Below, piece after piece: positions 55,342 through 64,000 of a DNA stretch of 64,000 nucleotides; the stretch's first letter is position 1; every line of letters starts with the position of its first letter. The translations under genes were made by a program, and so were the position numbers. The notes beneath the pieces were generated by a model. The model had not been told where the DNA came from. It did not search any database and was given only the letters and a program-made list of their open reading frames with translations. This DNA is from VXNE01 sp964518405. Its GTDB lineage: Bacteria; Pseudomonadota; Gammaproteobacteria; Pseudomonadales; Azotimanducaceae. Location: assembly GCA_964518405.1 (NCBI GenBank), contig CAZFGB010000059.1:1-64000 (forward strand), read 5' to 3'.

Positions 55342-55557
55342 ATGCCGGAGGACATACGGGCGACGTTCCCGCGGGAACTTGCCGAGGACTGCGACGACCC
55401 GGCGCTGTTCAGGCTGCTAGCGGGGTTCGAGGATCGCGGCCCTACTCCGAGCAAAGCTACCCGATCCCGCATGCGCGGAAGGGCAACGAATAACGGTCTG
55501 TTCCCACCCGCTTCCCACCCGCCGCGTCTCGTTGCTGGACAAAATTCGCCCGAGTAG
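55342..55557 (+). CDS. Doubtful short reading frame
   Basis: A 71-codon frame starts 22 bp after the DUF3604 stop. The first 30 residues (PRELAEDCDDPALFRLLAGFED) look protein-like but the rest is Arg/Pro-rich and unconvincing. It may be a small partner or a remnant. Confidence 0.2.
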   Translation: MPEDIRATFPRELAEDCDDPALFRLLAGFEDRGPTPSKATRSRMRGRATNNGLFPPASHPPRLVAGQNSPE

Positions 55558-55587
55558 ACTCATCCACATGCGAACGGAGAGAAACTG

Positions 55588-56607
55588 ATGGCGGCAGCAA
55601 GCACTTGCGAAACTAACCTGGAACGTGTCTGGAACGAGATTCGCGACTTGGGCCTCGAACCCTACGTTGCCGAACTCGATGCGAAGGGCTACACGGTGAT
55701 CCCGCCCGAGATCGCGAATCCCGACGGCCTGTGCGAACGCATGCTCGAGGCGGTGCTCGACATCGCCGAGCGGCGCAACGGCGAGCGGCCGGACATGGAG
55801 ACCGGCTCCACCCATGCCCACCTCGGAGTTGAGACAACGGCGGAAGCCCGCCGGCAGGGCCCGGGGAAACTCAGGGGCCGGCTGCCGTCCCTCACCGGCA
55901 AGGAAATCGATTCGCCCCACGGCGACCTGATGCAGTCGATCTACTGGGAGGACCCGGTGTTCGAAGAGTCGATCATGAACCCGGTGCTGCTGGCGATGGC
56001 GACATACCTGTGCGGCTACGGCGTGATCCTGTCGGCCATGGGCTGCTGGATGAAGGGCCCGAACTACAGCAACTTCAATCTGCACACGGACTCGCCGATG
56101 CCGGCGCCGATGCCGTCAACGTCTTATGTCTGTCAATGCACTTATGTATTGACCGATTACAACCGGGAAAACGGCGCCACGGCGTTCGTTCCCGGCAGCC
56201 ACAAGTGGTGCCGCCAACCGGTGGGCCGCGAAGCCATCGTCGGCGAGGGCGGCAACGACCAGGTCGTTCCGGTTGAAGCCAAGGCGGGTTCCCTGCTCGT
56301 CTGGCACGGCGGCACCTGGCATGGCGCAGTCAACCGCACGGCGCCGGGACTGCGGGTCGGCGTGACGAATTTCATGGTCCGCCCCTTCATCAAGCCGCAG
56401 GAGGACTTCATCGGCAGGATCCCGCAGGAGGTGCTCGACCGTAACTCCGCGCGGTTCGCGATCGTGATGCAGCAGGGCACGGTGGAAAGCCGGCACAGTC
56501 CGGAAGACGGGCAGCGCAAGGTCGCCCGGGCAGCGAAATTCACCGAGGCCTATGCAACGGAGATCGGGCAAACGGGACCCCGGCCCATCAAGGATCTCTA
56601 CACCTAG
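55588..56607 (+). CDS. Phytanoyl-CoA dioxygenase (PhyH) family protein with intact metal site
   Basis: The 339-residue enzyme has the Fe(II) ligands His166 and Asp168 (NLHTDSP) and the distal His245 (TWHGAVNR), and an Arg nearby for 2-oxoglutarate. ATAFVPGSHKW is the shared PhyH strand. It is only distantly related to the PhyH protein at 5020-5925. The stop codon TAG is part of the CTAG at the left edge of an inserted MITE-like element. The substrate is unknown. Confidence 0.9.
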   Translation: MAAASTCETNLERVWNEIRDLGLEPYVAELDAKGYTVIPPEIANPDGLCERMLEAVLDIAERRNGERPDMETGSTHAHLGVETTAEARRQGPGKLRGRLPSLTGKEIDSPHGDLMQSIYWEDPVFEESIMNPVLLAMATYLCGYGVILSAMGCWMKGPNYSNFNLHTDSPMPAPMPSTSYVCQCTYVLTDYNRENGATAFVPGSHKWCRQPVGREAIVGEGGNDQVVPVEAKAGSLLVWHGGTWHGAVNRTAPGLRVGVTNFMVRPFIKPQEDFIGRIPQEVLDRNSARFAIVMQQGTVESRHSPEDGQRKVARAAKFTEAYATEIGQTGPRPIKDLYT

Positions 56608-56768
56608 TGCTCCGTCAAGTCTAAATCTGCGGGAATCTGCGGGTCTTTTTGGCCCCTGGACTTTGTTGCTCCTCCTTGTGTGGTGCCTGCCACACGGCGT
56701 CGTCGCGCCTCGCCAGGAACCAAAAATCCCTCGCAGCTACACTCGCATCTTTAGACTTGACGGAACAC
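56607..56768. mobile_element. MITE-like element with long inverted repeats and TA target duplication
   Basis: The 162-bp element begins GTGCTCCGTCAAGTCTAAA and ends with the complement of GTGTTCCGTCAAGTCTAAA. Similarity of the two arms continues for about 55 bp, to GGCCCCTGG and CCAGGAACC. Both ends lie in CTAG, so TA is duplicated, as with IS630/Tc1-mariner-type transposition. It has no gene. It follows the PhyH coding sequence exactly at the stop codon. Confidence 0.8.
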
Positions 56769-57038
56769 TAGCGACCTCCGCCGCGGAACGGCGCGCGAGT
56801 GCCGAGGACAGCTCCGGCCATGGGGTTTTCGTCGAACTCCAGTAGCAAGGGACGCTCCGGATACTCGCGTTACCGCACGGTATCGCGGTCAGCGGGAGAT
56901 ATCCTCCCAAAAAAAACATAATTAATTGATTTTCAATGGTTATTTCTCGTGGTGCAGCAAATTGACACCGAATGGGCCTTGTCATATGTTTCAAAATCGT
57001 TTCAGAAATCCGGCACCTGTAGGGGCAAGGAGAAACAG
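56608..57038. other. 431-bp gap: MITE-like element and TonB-receptor control region
   Basis: The left part is the mobile element. The right part has an AT-rich patch (56909-56947), the inverted repeat ATTGA-TTT-TCAAT (56925-56937) and a strong promoter (56962-56990). No gene is supported. Confidence 0.7.
56962..56990 (+). promoter_or_regulatory. Promoter of the TonB-dependent receptor gene
   Basis: A consensus TTGACA (56962-56967), 17-bp spacer and TATGTT (56985-56990) precede the ATG by about 50 bp. An inverted repeat ATTGA-TTT-TCAAT lies 24 bp upstream of the -35 box and may bind a regulator. Confidence 0.65.
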
Positions 57039-59732
57039 ATGAATGAACGTTGGGAACGTTGGAGAGTTTGGCGAAAAATTTGTCCATTGATGATGGGGAC
57101 CGGGCTGGCCCTGGCTGGCTTCCCCGCGGCCTATGGACAGGATGCAGAGGAGACGGCGTCGGAAGAAAGCGAATTCGTTATTGAAGAAGAGATCGTGGTC
57201 ACCGCGGAAAGGCGCGCGGAAGACATCAATGACGTTCCGTTGACGATCACTGCGTTCGACTCCAGGTTGATCGAAGAGCTTGGAATCGTAGACGAGCAGG
57301 ATATCGAAGCGCTCACCCCCGGACTGCAGTTCGGCTATAGCGAAGAACAGACCGGCCAGGGCACGGTGATTCGCGGAATCGGCACCAGGGTGGCGGGTGC
57401 GAACCACATGGATATGGGCGTCGCGACGTACGTGGACGGCGTCTACAGTCGCACCACCACCGGCGTTGCCCCCAACCTGTTCGATGTCGAGCGGGTCGAA
57501 GTCGCGCGCGGGCCCCAGGGCACTCTCAATGGAAAGAACTCCATTGCCGGTTCCATCAACTACGTGACCAAGAAACCGTCGCGTGAATGGGACGCCCAGC
57601 TTCTCGGCGAGTTCACCGACCAGGCCACGCAACGATACAACATGGCTCTTGGCGGTCCCCTATTCGGCCCATTCATGTTTCGACTCACCGGGGGCCTCTA
57701 CACGGGGGATGGAGCGCAGAAGAATATCGGCTTGGGTGGCGACTACGATGTGCCCGATGAAGAGTCCTATTCGCCTCAGTTGCGGTTCCAGTGGAATCGG
57801 TTCGATGTGAACGTGCGATATGCGCGCTCGCGCGACACCGGCGTACCCAGAACGAACCTGAGCCTCTTCGATCCGCCAAGGGATCAACCCTGGATATGCG
57901 ATGGCGCGGCGAACTTCGCCGCCGACGCGTTCAACAACATTACCGAGAGCACTTTGACGGGAACGATCAACGGCGTGCCCTATACCTGTGAGGGAACCTA
58001 CGATGCGCCGGAGAACATCTGGTACGGGTATATGGAGCCGGCGCCCGCGGTAGAGGATTGCGGCGGCGTCATCGCCAACCTCTGCGATGACCTGAAGAAC
58101 GAGGTCAACCTGAATCGTCCGGGTATCAAGGACGTTACTCGGGATGCCTGGACCGTAAACGTTGACATCGAGATCATCGACGGTTTGGTGCTCCAGTACA
58201 CCTATGGCGACAACACCACTGACCAGTTTGGGTCCCGCGACCTGGACCTGACCAACCAGACGGGACCGTCCGTGCCCAATGGCGTGTACGACGACCGGCG
58301 GAACATCTCTCCGTTCTTCATGGAAGACGCTTCTCACGAGGTCCAGTTGCTCTCGAACTTCAACAGGAAGTTCAATTTCATACTCGGCTACTACGAGCAT
58401 GAGGGCACCAATCTTTGGGCGGTGTCAGCGGACGGTTTTTCCCATGAATGGCGAACTTCCAACACGTACGACACCTGCGTAAGCGACTTCGCCGGCTCCT
58501 GGGCCGATTACGAAGGTACCGAGTTCTCGTGTGCGGAGGGTTCCGACCATACCCAGATGTGGTATTTCGGCACCGAGTCCGCCTCGGAGACCGAAGCCTA
58601 TTTCGCCCACGCCAGCTACGACTACAGCGATGTGTGGTCCTTCTCCGGCGGTCTGCGTCAGACCAAGGACACGAAGTACCGGACAGTCCAGTTCATCTAC
58701 TGGTCGAAGTTTGAGACGTACTTCGGTGCAAACCCGGTCGTAGCTCACTACGCCACGTCTGAAAAGCCCACTCAGACTCTTGGCGCCGAGACGCGCCCCA
58801 GTTGGAGCGACCTGATCTGGAACATCGGCGTGGAATACAAGCCGACCGATACCCGCATGATCTATGGGCGCATTTCAACGGGTTATCGAGCCGGCGGTTT
58901 CAACGACTCCAGCGGATACAATCCGGAGATCAAGAAAGAGACCCTCGTCAATTATGAGCTCGGCGTGAAGGGGCTGTTCCTGGGGCAGCGACTGAACGTA
59001 CGCACTGCCGGTTTCTTCCAGGATTACCAGGACTACCAGAACGTCGCCAGCATGGATCCGCGTCTCCCCATCTGCGGGGGCGGGATCACCGGTCCGTGCC
59101 TGCAGCCGACAGCCACATCCCCGATCCTTGAGTTCACCACCAACATACCGGACACCAAGATCTGGGGCTTTGAAGTGGAAGGCCACTACTACGTCACCCC
59201 GCAACTGAAGGTGGGCGGCTATTACACCTACCTCGGTTCCGATCTCGGCACCTTCGAGGCGACCACCTTTGCCGATCCCAATCCGACGGTGTTGAGATGG
59301 GACTACATAGACGAGGAAACAGGACAGCAGACCTCCGGTCCCTATCAGGCGCCCAAGGAGTGGACCGGCGGCAGGCTGCCTCAACAGCCCGCGCACAAAG
59401 CCGCCGTCACGGTGCTGTATGAGAATTCCTTCGACGGAGTTCCAGGGACGTTCCATTGGTCGGGGTGGTTGAACTACACCGGGGAAAGGTACCCCTACGC
59501 GCAGAATCTGGACTCGCAGATCATGCGTGCCTACAACCGCCTGGATCTGCGCGCTGGCTGGACATCCGAAAATGGGAAGCTGACGGCGACGGGCTTCATC
59601 CAGAATGTCATGAACGAGATCGGCCTCGTCGCATACCTGCCGCAGAATGGTGGCGCAAACACGCTCTATCCGCCGTTGGGGACACTGTCCGATCCGCGGC
59701 GGATTGGCGCGGTTGTCAGCTGGAGGATGTAA
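57039..59732 (+). CDS. TonB-dependent outer-membrane receptor
   Basis: Start chosen at 57039, after AAGGAG; upstream codons are discarded. The 897-residue protein has a signal peptide ending near GFPAAYG, an N-terminal region with EEEIVVTAERRAEDINDVPLT (TonB box IVVTAERR and plug), and a 22-strand barrel ending in RRIGAVVSWRM. It is the type common in sphingomonads and marine gammaproteobacteria, which import catabolic substrates rather than ferric siderophores only. It is a single gene with its own promoter and terminator; next to it lie ABC exporters on the other strand. Confidence 0.93.
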   Translation: MNERWERWRVWRKICPLMMGTGLALAGFPAAYGQDAEETASEESEFVIEEEIVVTAERRAEDINDVPLTITAFDSRLIEELGIVDEQDIEALTPGLQFGYSEEQTGQGTVIRGIGTRVAGANHMDMGVATYVDGVYSRTTTGVAPNLFDVERVEVARGPQGTLNGKNSIAGSINYVTKKPSREWDAQLLGEFTDQATQRYNMALGGPLFGPFMFRLTGGLYTGDGAQKNIGLGGDYDVPDEESYSPQLRFQWNRFDVNVRYARSRDTGVPRTNLSLFDPPRDQPWICDGAANFAADAFNNITESTLTGTINGVPYTCEGTYDAPENIWYGYMEPAPAVEDCGGVIANLCDDLKNEVNLNRPGIKDVTRDAWTVNVDIEIIDGLVLQYTYGDNTTDQFGSRDLDLTNQTGPSVPNGVYDDRRNISPFFMEDASHEVQLLSNFNRKFNFILGYYEHEGTNLWAVSADGFSHEWRTSNTYDTCVSDFAGSWADYEGTEFSCAEGSDHTQMWYFGTESASETEAYFAHASYDYSDVWSFSGGLRQTKDTKYRTVQFIYWSKFETYFGANPVVAHYATSEKPTQTLGAETRPSWSDLIWNIGVEYKPTDTRMIYGRISTGYRAGGFNDSSGYNPEIKKETLVNYELGVKGLFLGQRLNVRTAGFFQDYQDYQNVASMDPRLPICGGGITGPCLQPTATSPILEFTTNIPDTKIWGFEVEGHYYVTPQLKVGGYYTYLGSDLGTFEATTFADPNPTVLRWDYIDEETGQQTSGPYQAPKEWTGGRLPQQPAHKAAVTVLYENSFDGVPGTFHWSGWLNYTGERYPYAQNLDSQIMRAYNRLDLRAGWTSENGKLTATGFIQNVMNEIGLVAYLPQNGGANTLYPPLGTLSDPRRIGAVVSWRM

Positions 59733-59791
59733 CCGCGGCGGGGGGCGCTAACGAGGCCCGCTTTGGAACGGCGAGGTTAGAGGAAAGCTTG

Positions 59792-59821
59792 GGCCCCCGT
59801 TCATACGGGGGCCTTCTTTTT
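59792..59821 (+). terminator. Intrinsic terminator after the TonB receptor gene
   Basis: GGCCCCCG (59792-59799), 6-nt loop, CGGGGGCC (59806-59813), then TTCTTTTT. It stands 60 bp after the stop and 6 bp before the end of the convergent ABC transporter gene. Confidence 0.9.
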
Positions 59822-59826
59822 GGCGC

Positions 59827-61863
59827 TCAATGCGCTTGGGCCTGCAGCGTGACGTAGTCCCGGTAGCGCCCATCTGGCATCGACATCAATTCCTCGTGTG
59901 AGCCCACTTCCCTGATCTCTCCTTCCTGCAGGAAATAGATCCTGTCCGCGTTGGCGATGGTCGATAGGCGGTGGGCGATGATGATGACCAGCTTGTCCTT
60001 CGCCGCCTCGTGCAGCGCATCGACGAGATACGCCTCGGTTTCCGGGTCCAGCGCGGAGGTGGGCTCGTCCAGGATCAGAACGCGCGCATCGCGCAAGAGC
60101 CCTCGGGCGATGGCGATGCGTTGTTTCTGCCCGACGGAAAGCTTGCTCGTAACCGTGCCGAGCGGGGTTTCGTATCCGTCCGGGAGTTCCATGATGAACT
60201 CGTGGGCGCCTGCCACGCGAGCCACTTCCTCGACCTCCTCCAGCGAAGCGTCCTTCTTCCCGTAGCGGATGTTGTCGAGGATCGAATCCGAGAAAAGTTG
60301 AGTCTCCTGGAAAACATAGGAAACCTGGTCCCGGAGGCTGTCGACCGAGACATCCTTGAGATCCGTTCCGCTGATCGACACCGTGCCTTCGGTCGCCTCG
60401 AGGAACGCCGGCACCAGGTAGGCGAGACTCGTCTTGCCCGCACCGGTTGGCCCGACGAAGGCAACGATTTCTCCGATATTCGCTTTCAGGTTGACGTTTC
60501 GAAGCGCACGGCGACCGTCGGGGTAGGTAAAACCGACGTTGTCCATCACGATGCCATCGGAGATTCTCGGCAGTTCGATGCCAGCGCGCGTCTTCTCGGC
60601 CTGTAGATCCATCAGGAAGAACACCCGGCGCATGCCCGCGATGTTCCTCTGCCATTCGGTGTACATGTGACCCCACGCGCCCGACGTCGCGTACAACTGG
60701 AAGAAGTAGACGGTGACGACGAAGTAGTCCCCGGCGGTAAACGTACCCTCGATCACGCGTCCCGCCATCACGATGAAGAACACTACCTGTCCCAGCATCA
60801 ACGACAGGCTGTAGAGTTGGTTGTAGGAGAGGATGACGAACGACTCCGTACGGAAACGCTTGAATGATTCCCTGCTCGCTTGGCTGAATCGTCGGCGTTC
60901 CCGCCTGTTTCCGCCCAGGCTTTGCACGGCGAGTACATTGCTCATGCCCTCTTCGATGTTGCTGGTGGTCCTGGAGCCCGCAGCGCGGCTGGCCTGGCTC
61001 CTTCGGCGCGCGACACGGGCAAGGGGGAGTACAAGAAGGAGCGTGATGGGGAATCCCGCCAGACCCAAGACGATGACCTCGGGCGCATTGCCATAGTTGT
61101 CGATCAGCATGACGAGACTGATCACGACACCCAGAATGCCCGAATACAGCCCCAGCGTCAGTCCCTCGAGCAGCAGGCTGGCGCTCGTGGTGTCGTACAG
61201 AACCCGGTAAACGCTGTCCCCGATCCGCTGATCGTCCAGCGTCGTCATCGGTAGTTCCTTGATTCGTCCGGCCAGTTGCGTTCTGAGGAGATGGTTCAGG
61301 GCTTGGCTGAGGCGCAGGTGTACTCCGAAATCGATCAGACCGAGGATGCCCCCCATCTGGCTACCTGCCCTGTTTGCCTCGTTTTCGGTCTGCGTGGCGA
61401 TATCGTGCCCCTGGGCCAGGGAGGCGGTAGCCCGGGACCGGGCCCATCCGCCGCTCGCGCTCGAACCGAAAACGATGACCATCAGGGCGCCAAGGAGCGC
61501 TATCCACAGCATGATTTCCAACGGGCCCATGCCGTCCAGGAATCGCAGGAAAGGCGCGAAGTAGGCCGGGAAACCGGATATGCCCTCGGCGATGGGTTGG
61601 CCGAGGATCACGTGGTCGACGACGATTTTCGCCGGCCACACCACGATCATCAATCTGAAGGCCAACTCGATGGATATGAAAACGAGCTTGGCGACGATGC
61701 GCGCCTTGAAGAGCCCAAAGTAGGTGATGACGCGCAGGAATACGCTCAGCGTCTCCCGAAACGAGATGTCGGTGTGGACATCGAGCGGACTCGCCAGGCG
61801 ATCGAGCGCAATCTCGCCCTGCCGTAGCGGCGTTTTCGAGGCGTGCGATTCCCTGGGCCTCAT
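59827..61863 (-). CDS. ABC exporter half-transporter 2 (membrane and ATPase domains)
   Basis: The 678-residue protein has a six-helix membrane domain (about 40-410) and an ABC ATPase (about 430-670): Walker A GPTGAGKTS, signature LSVGQKQR, Walker B ARVLILDEPTSALDPE with the catalytic Glu, and the H-loop in IIIAHRLS. It overlaps the upstream exporter gene by 4 bp, so the two probably form a heterodimer of the LmrCD/BmrCD or lipid-flippase kind, though both ATPase sites look canonical. The cargo is unknown. Confidence 0.93.
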   Translation of the reverse strand: MRPRESHASKTPLRQGEIALDRLASPLDVHTDISFRETLSVFLRVITYFGLFKARIVAKLVFISIELAFRLMIVVWPAKIVVDHVILGQPIAEGISGFPAYFAPFLRFLDGMGPLEIMLWIALLGALMVIVFGSSASGGWARSRATASLAQGHDIATQTENEANRAGSQMGGILGLIDFGVHLRLSQALNHLLRTQLAGRIKELPMTTLDDQRIGDSVYRVLYDTTSASLLLEGLTLGLYSGILGVVISLVMLIDNYGNAPEVIVLGLAGFPITLLLVLPLARVARRRSQASRAAGSRTTSNIEEGMSNVLAVQSLGGNRRERRRFSQASRESFKRFRTESFVILSYNQLYSLSLMLGQVVFFIVMAGRVIEGTFTAGDYFVVTVYFFQLYATSGAWGHMYTEWQRNIAGMRRVFFLMDLQAEKTRAGIELPRISDGIVMDNVGFTYPDGRRALRNVNLKANIGEIVAFVGPTGAGKTSLAYLVPAFLEATEGTVSISGTDLKDVSVDSLRDQVSYVFQETQLFSDSILDNIRYGKKDASLEEVEEVARVAGAHEFIMELPDGYETPLGTVTSKLSVGQKQRIAIARGLLRDARVLILDEPTSALDPETEAYLVDALHEAAKDKLVIIIAHRLSTIANADRIYFLQEGEIREVGSHEELMSMPDGRYRDYVTLQAQAH

Positions 61864-63986
61864 GCGCCGCCTTGATCGGCACCACGTGCCGTTCCACGGT
61901 GCAGGTTCCTGGCCTCGGTTTCGACGAGATTCCGGTAGCGGCCGCGGTCGATTTGCATGAGTTCATCGTGCGACCCGCTCTCCACGATGGATCCCTGGTC
62001 GAGGTAGACAATCCGATCCGCCTTCCGAATGGTGGAGATTCGATGCGTTATCAGGAAGATGGCCCGGCCCTCGCCCCACGCCGAGAGCCGCTCGAGCACT
62101 CGATGCTCGGTATGGGCGTCCAGCGCGGCGGTTGGCTCGTCCAGGATCAGGATGGGAGCGTCCTTTATCACCGCGCGGGCAATGGACAATCGCTGGCGCT
62201 GTCCCGTGGACAACTTGCCGCCCCGGTCGCTCAACACCGTGTCCAGGCCTTGTGGAAGTCCGGCTATGTACTCGTCCACGCAGGCGACGTGCGCCGCCCG
62301 GTTCACCTCGCCATCGCTCGCATCGGGCACTGCGTAGCGAATGTTGTCCCGCACGGACATTCCGAAAAGCACATTCTCCTGCAAGGCGAAAGAGACGTTG
62401 TGGCGCAGGCTGTCCAAGTCCAGCCTGCGGAGGTCGACACCGTCGATGGAGACGCTTCCCGAGTCCGGGTCGAAGAGTCTGGCCAGCAGGCCCATCAAGC
62501 TGCTTTTGCCTGACCCCGTCGGGCCGACAATGGCCGTGACGGTCCCCGGTTCGACGGCGAAACTGACGTCGCGCAGAATCGGACGGCCCTGTTCGTAGGC
62601 GAAGTTGACGTGGCTGAACCGGACCTCGCTTGCGAATGGCGGCATGGGCAGGGCATTGGGGTCATTCTTCACGTCGGGTTCGATGTCGAGGATGTCGAAG
62701 ACCCGGTCAAGCCCCATGGCCATGTCCTGTGCCTGAGCCCAGAGCGTGACCAGGCTGCGTACCGATTCGCTCGATGCGCCAAGCTGGTCCTGGGCCCAGT
62801 TGTATGCGGCCAGGTTCCATTTCATGAAGCTGAGGCCCACCAGGCCGACCAGGACAGCCGCAAAGACCTCACGCGCGCCCTGGGCCCAGACGGCCATCAG
62901 AAGCTGACCGCCGAGCAGTGCAGCCGCAGCCAGCGTAAAGGTCACGACGCCGACAATGGCCATCAGGGAGCGGACGCGAAAGGACGCGTTGAAGGCCGTG
63001 ATGGAATCCTGGACAAGGCGCTCCTGCTCCGACTCGGAAGCCCCGTAGGCCTTGACGATGCGAACGCCGGCAAACGACTCCTGAACACGTGATGTGAAAT
63101 CCGAGTTCGCCTCCCGGGAGATCAAGGACTTCTCGCGCATACGCGGCGAATACCAGCGTCCCCAGAGAAGGGCGAGCACAACCACGCTCAAAGCCATCGT
63201 GCCCAGAATGGGGTCGAGCGCAGCGAGAAAAACGACCCCGATCGCATACGTGTTCAGCAATTGCGCGGCCTGGGTGATCGTGCCGATGACGGCGGTGACC
63301 TGGGCGCTGTCCTGGTAGATGCGATAGACCGAATCGCCCACCCTGTGGTCGCTGTGATAGCGGATGGACAGCCGGTGCCAGCGATCCAGCAAAGCCGTCC
63401 GCAGATCCTGGTTCACCCGCTGCATGATGAAGATGTAGTAGTACGGCAGGAACATCGCGGCAGGGATCAGCGCGATCCAGGAGCCGACCATGAACACGGC
63501 GTAAACCCACTTCAGGCTGTGCCTCTGCTCGGTGGTGAGCAGTCCCAGGTCGACATTCGCCGGAGATTCTTCGCGGGCCTCCGGAGTTCCCGTACTCCCG
63601 CCAGACAACTCCGGCCGGCCGATGAAATCCGCGAGGAAAGGCGTCAATGGCTCGGCCTGCAGGATGGATTGGCTGATCAGGTCGACGGAAAAGAGCGCAA
63701 TGACCATCGTCAACAGGGTGGCAGCCCAAACCAGGGCGAAGTAGTAGACGAGGTGGCTGCCGAGGCGGACGCGAAGCCGCAACCTCCCGCCGTCAATCCG
63801 ATATTGCAAGACCCATATGCAGACACAGCCCAATGCGACGAGCCCGACATGCATGTTGTCGGCGAGTCCAGCCACCGCAAAGACCGCGAACAGGAGAGCC
63901 GCTGTCCCGACCAGCGCGAGGGCCAGCGATACACCGACGTACGCCCGGCCCTTCACGAATAGAAGCGCCCAGGTGAGGATCGTCAT
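61860..63986 (-). CDS. ABC exporter half-transporter 1 (membrane and ATPase domains)
   Basis: The 708-residue protein starts 14 bp from the window edge. It has about four extra hydrophobic stretches before and in the membrane domain (residues 5-400), then an ABC ATPase: Walker A GPTGSGKSS, signature LSTGQRQR, Walker B APILILDEPTAALDAH and IFLITHRIS. A hydrophilic loop of about 40 residues (PELSGGSTGTPEAREES) interrupts the first helices. The partner half is encoded directly downstream with a 4-bp overlap. Any upstream operon genes lie outside the window. Confidence 0.92.
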   Translation of the reverse strand: MTILTWALLFVKGRAYVGVSLALALVGTAALLFAVFAVAGLADNMHVGLVALGCVCIWVLQYRIDGGRLRLRVRLGSHLVYYFALVWAATLLTMVIALFSVDLISQSILQAEPLTPFLADFIGRPELSGGSTGTPEAREESPANVDLGLLTTEQRHSLKWVYAVFMVGSWIALIPAAMFLPYYYIFIMQRVNQDLRTALLDRWHRLSIRYHSDHRVGDSVYRIYQDSAQVTAVIGTITQAAQLLNTYAIGVVFLAALDPILGTMALSVVVLALLWGRWYSPRMREKSLISREANSDFTSRVQESFAGVRIVKAYGASESEQERLVQDSITAFNASFRVRSLMAIVGVVTFTLAAAALLGGQLLMAVWAQGAREVFAAVLVGLVGLSFMKWNLAAYNWAQDQLGASSESVRSLVTLWAQAQDMAMGLDRVFDILDIEPDVKNDPNALPMPPFASEVRFSHVNFAYEQGRPILRDVSFAVEPGTVTAIVGPTGSGKSSLMGLLARLFDPDSGSVSIDGVDLRRLDLDSLRHNVSFALQENVLFGMSVRDNIRYAVPDASDGEVNRAAHVACVDEYIAGLPQGLDTVLSDRGGKLSTGQRQRLSIARAVIKDAPILILDEPTAALDAHTEHRVLERLSAWGEGRAIFLITHRISTIRKADRIVYLDQGSIVESGSHDELMQIDRGRYRNLVETEARNLHRGTARGADQGGA

Positions 63987-64000
63987 TAATCCCGTGGCGG

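Noticed and set aside
56891..56918. GGGAG-ATATC-CTCCC hairpin followed by a run of A
   Set aside because: On the plus strand there is no T-run after the stem, and on the minus strand the T-run precedes it, so it is not a terminator.

Overview
The window looks like the chromosome of a high-GC free-living or host-associated gammaproteobacterium, most likely marine. The core gene order is gammaproteobacterial: gyrA-serC-pheA-hisC-tyrA-cmk-rpsA-ihfB-lapA, ftsY-ftsE-ftsX with rpoH close by, yggS-proC-yggT-metX-metW-DUF4426-rdgB-hemW, trmB, pilT and argD-argF. No rRNA, tRNA, CRISPR array, prophage or full-length insertion sequence was seen. The lineage is an inference from gene order only.

Layout. 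1-9.2 kb is an accessory catabolic stretch: a truncated propeller glycosidase coupled to a GH127 glycosidase, a secreted esterase, a FitAB-type toxin-antitoxin pair, a phytanoyl-CoA-dioxygenase-like enzyme, an alcohol dehydrogenase, an aldo/keto reductase and an alpha/beta hydrolase that lacks its nucleophile. 9.2-23.4 kb is housekeeping: coaD, rsmD, ftsYEX, an orphan polysaccharide-type ABC ATPase, rfbC, rpoH under a CIRCE-like element, trmB, then a long minus-strand operon from yggS to hemW, and pilT. 23.5-30.4 kb holds an orphan ribbon-helix-helix protein, argDF, a sodium:solute symporter, a PatB-like lyase and a crotonase. 30.5-36.7 kb is a redox and oxygen-response block: nhaD, a fused siroheme decarboxylase, a FixLJ pair with an intact haem-binding PAS domain, a cytochrome b561 and a cytochrome c'. 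36.8-46.8 kb is the large gyrA-to-lapA operon on the minus strand.

46.9-52.7 kb is the most plastic part: a Phd/PIN module, a double-domain CaiB CoA-transferase, and an island with a VapBC-like pair and a HEPN-DUF7662 fusion protein. This island lies between two copies of the 3' end of a Gfo/Idh/MocA oxidoreductase gene. A NadST/HigBA-like pair follows. 52.8-64 kb carries a DUF3604 protein, a second PhyH dioxygenase with a MITE-like element inserted exactly at its stop codon, a TonB-dependent receptor with a clear promoter and terminator, and two overlapping ABC exporter half-transporters.

Besides genes, the sequence shows two families of short dispersed repeats, a probable MITE, a CIRCE-type operator overlapping the rpoH promoter, operator-like palindromes at toxin-antitoxin genes, and a promoter-hairpin-T-run unit upstream of argD. 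The best candidate for an under-described system is the HEPN-DUF7662 island at about 50.3-52.0 kb.
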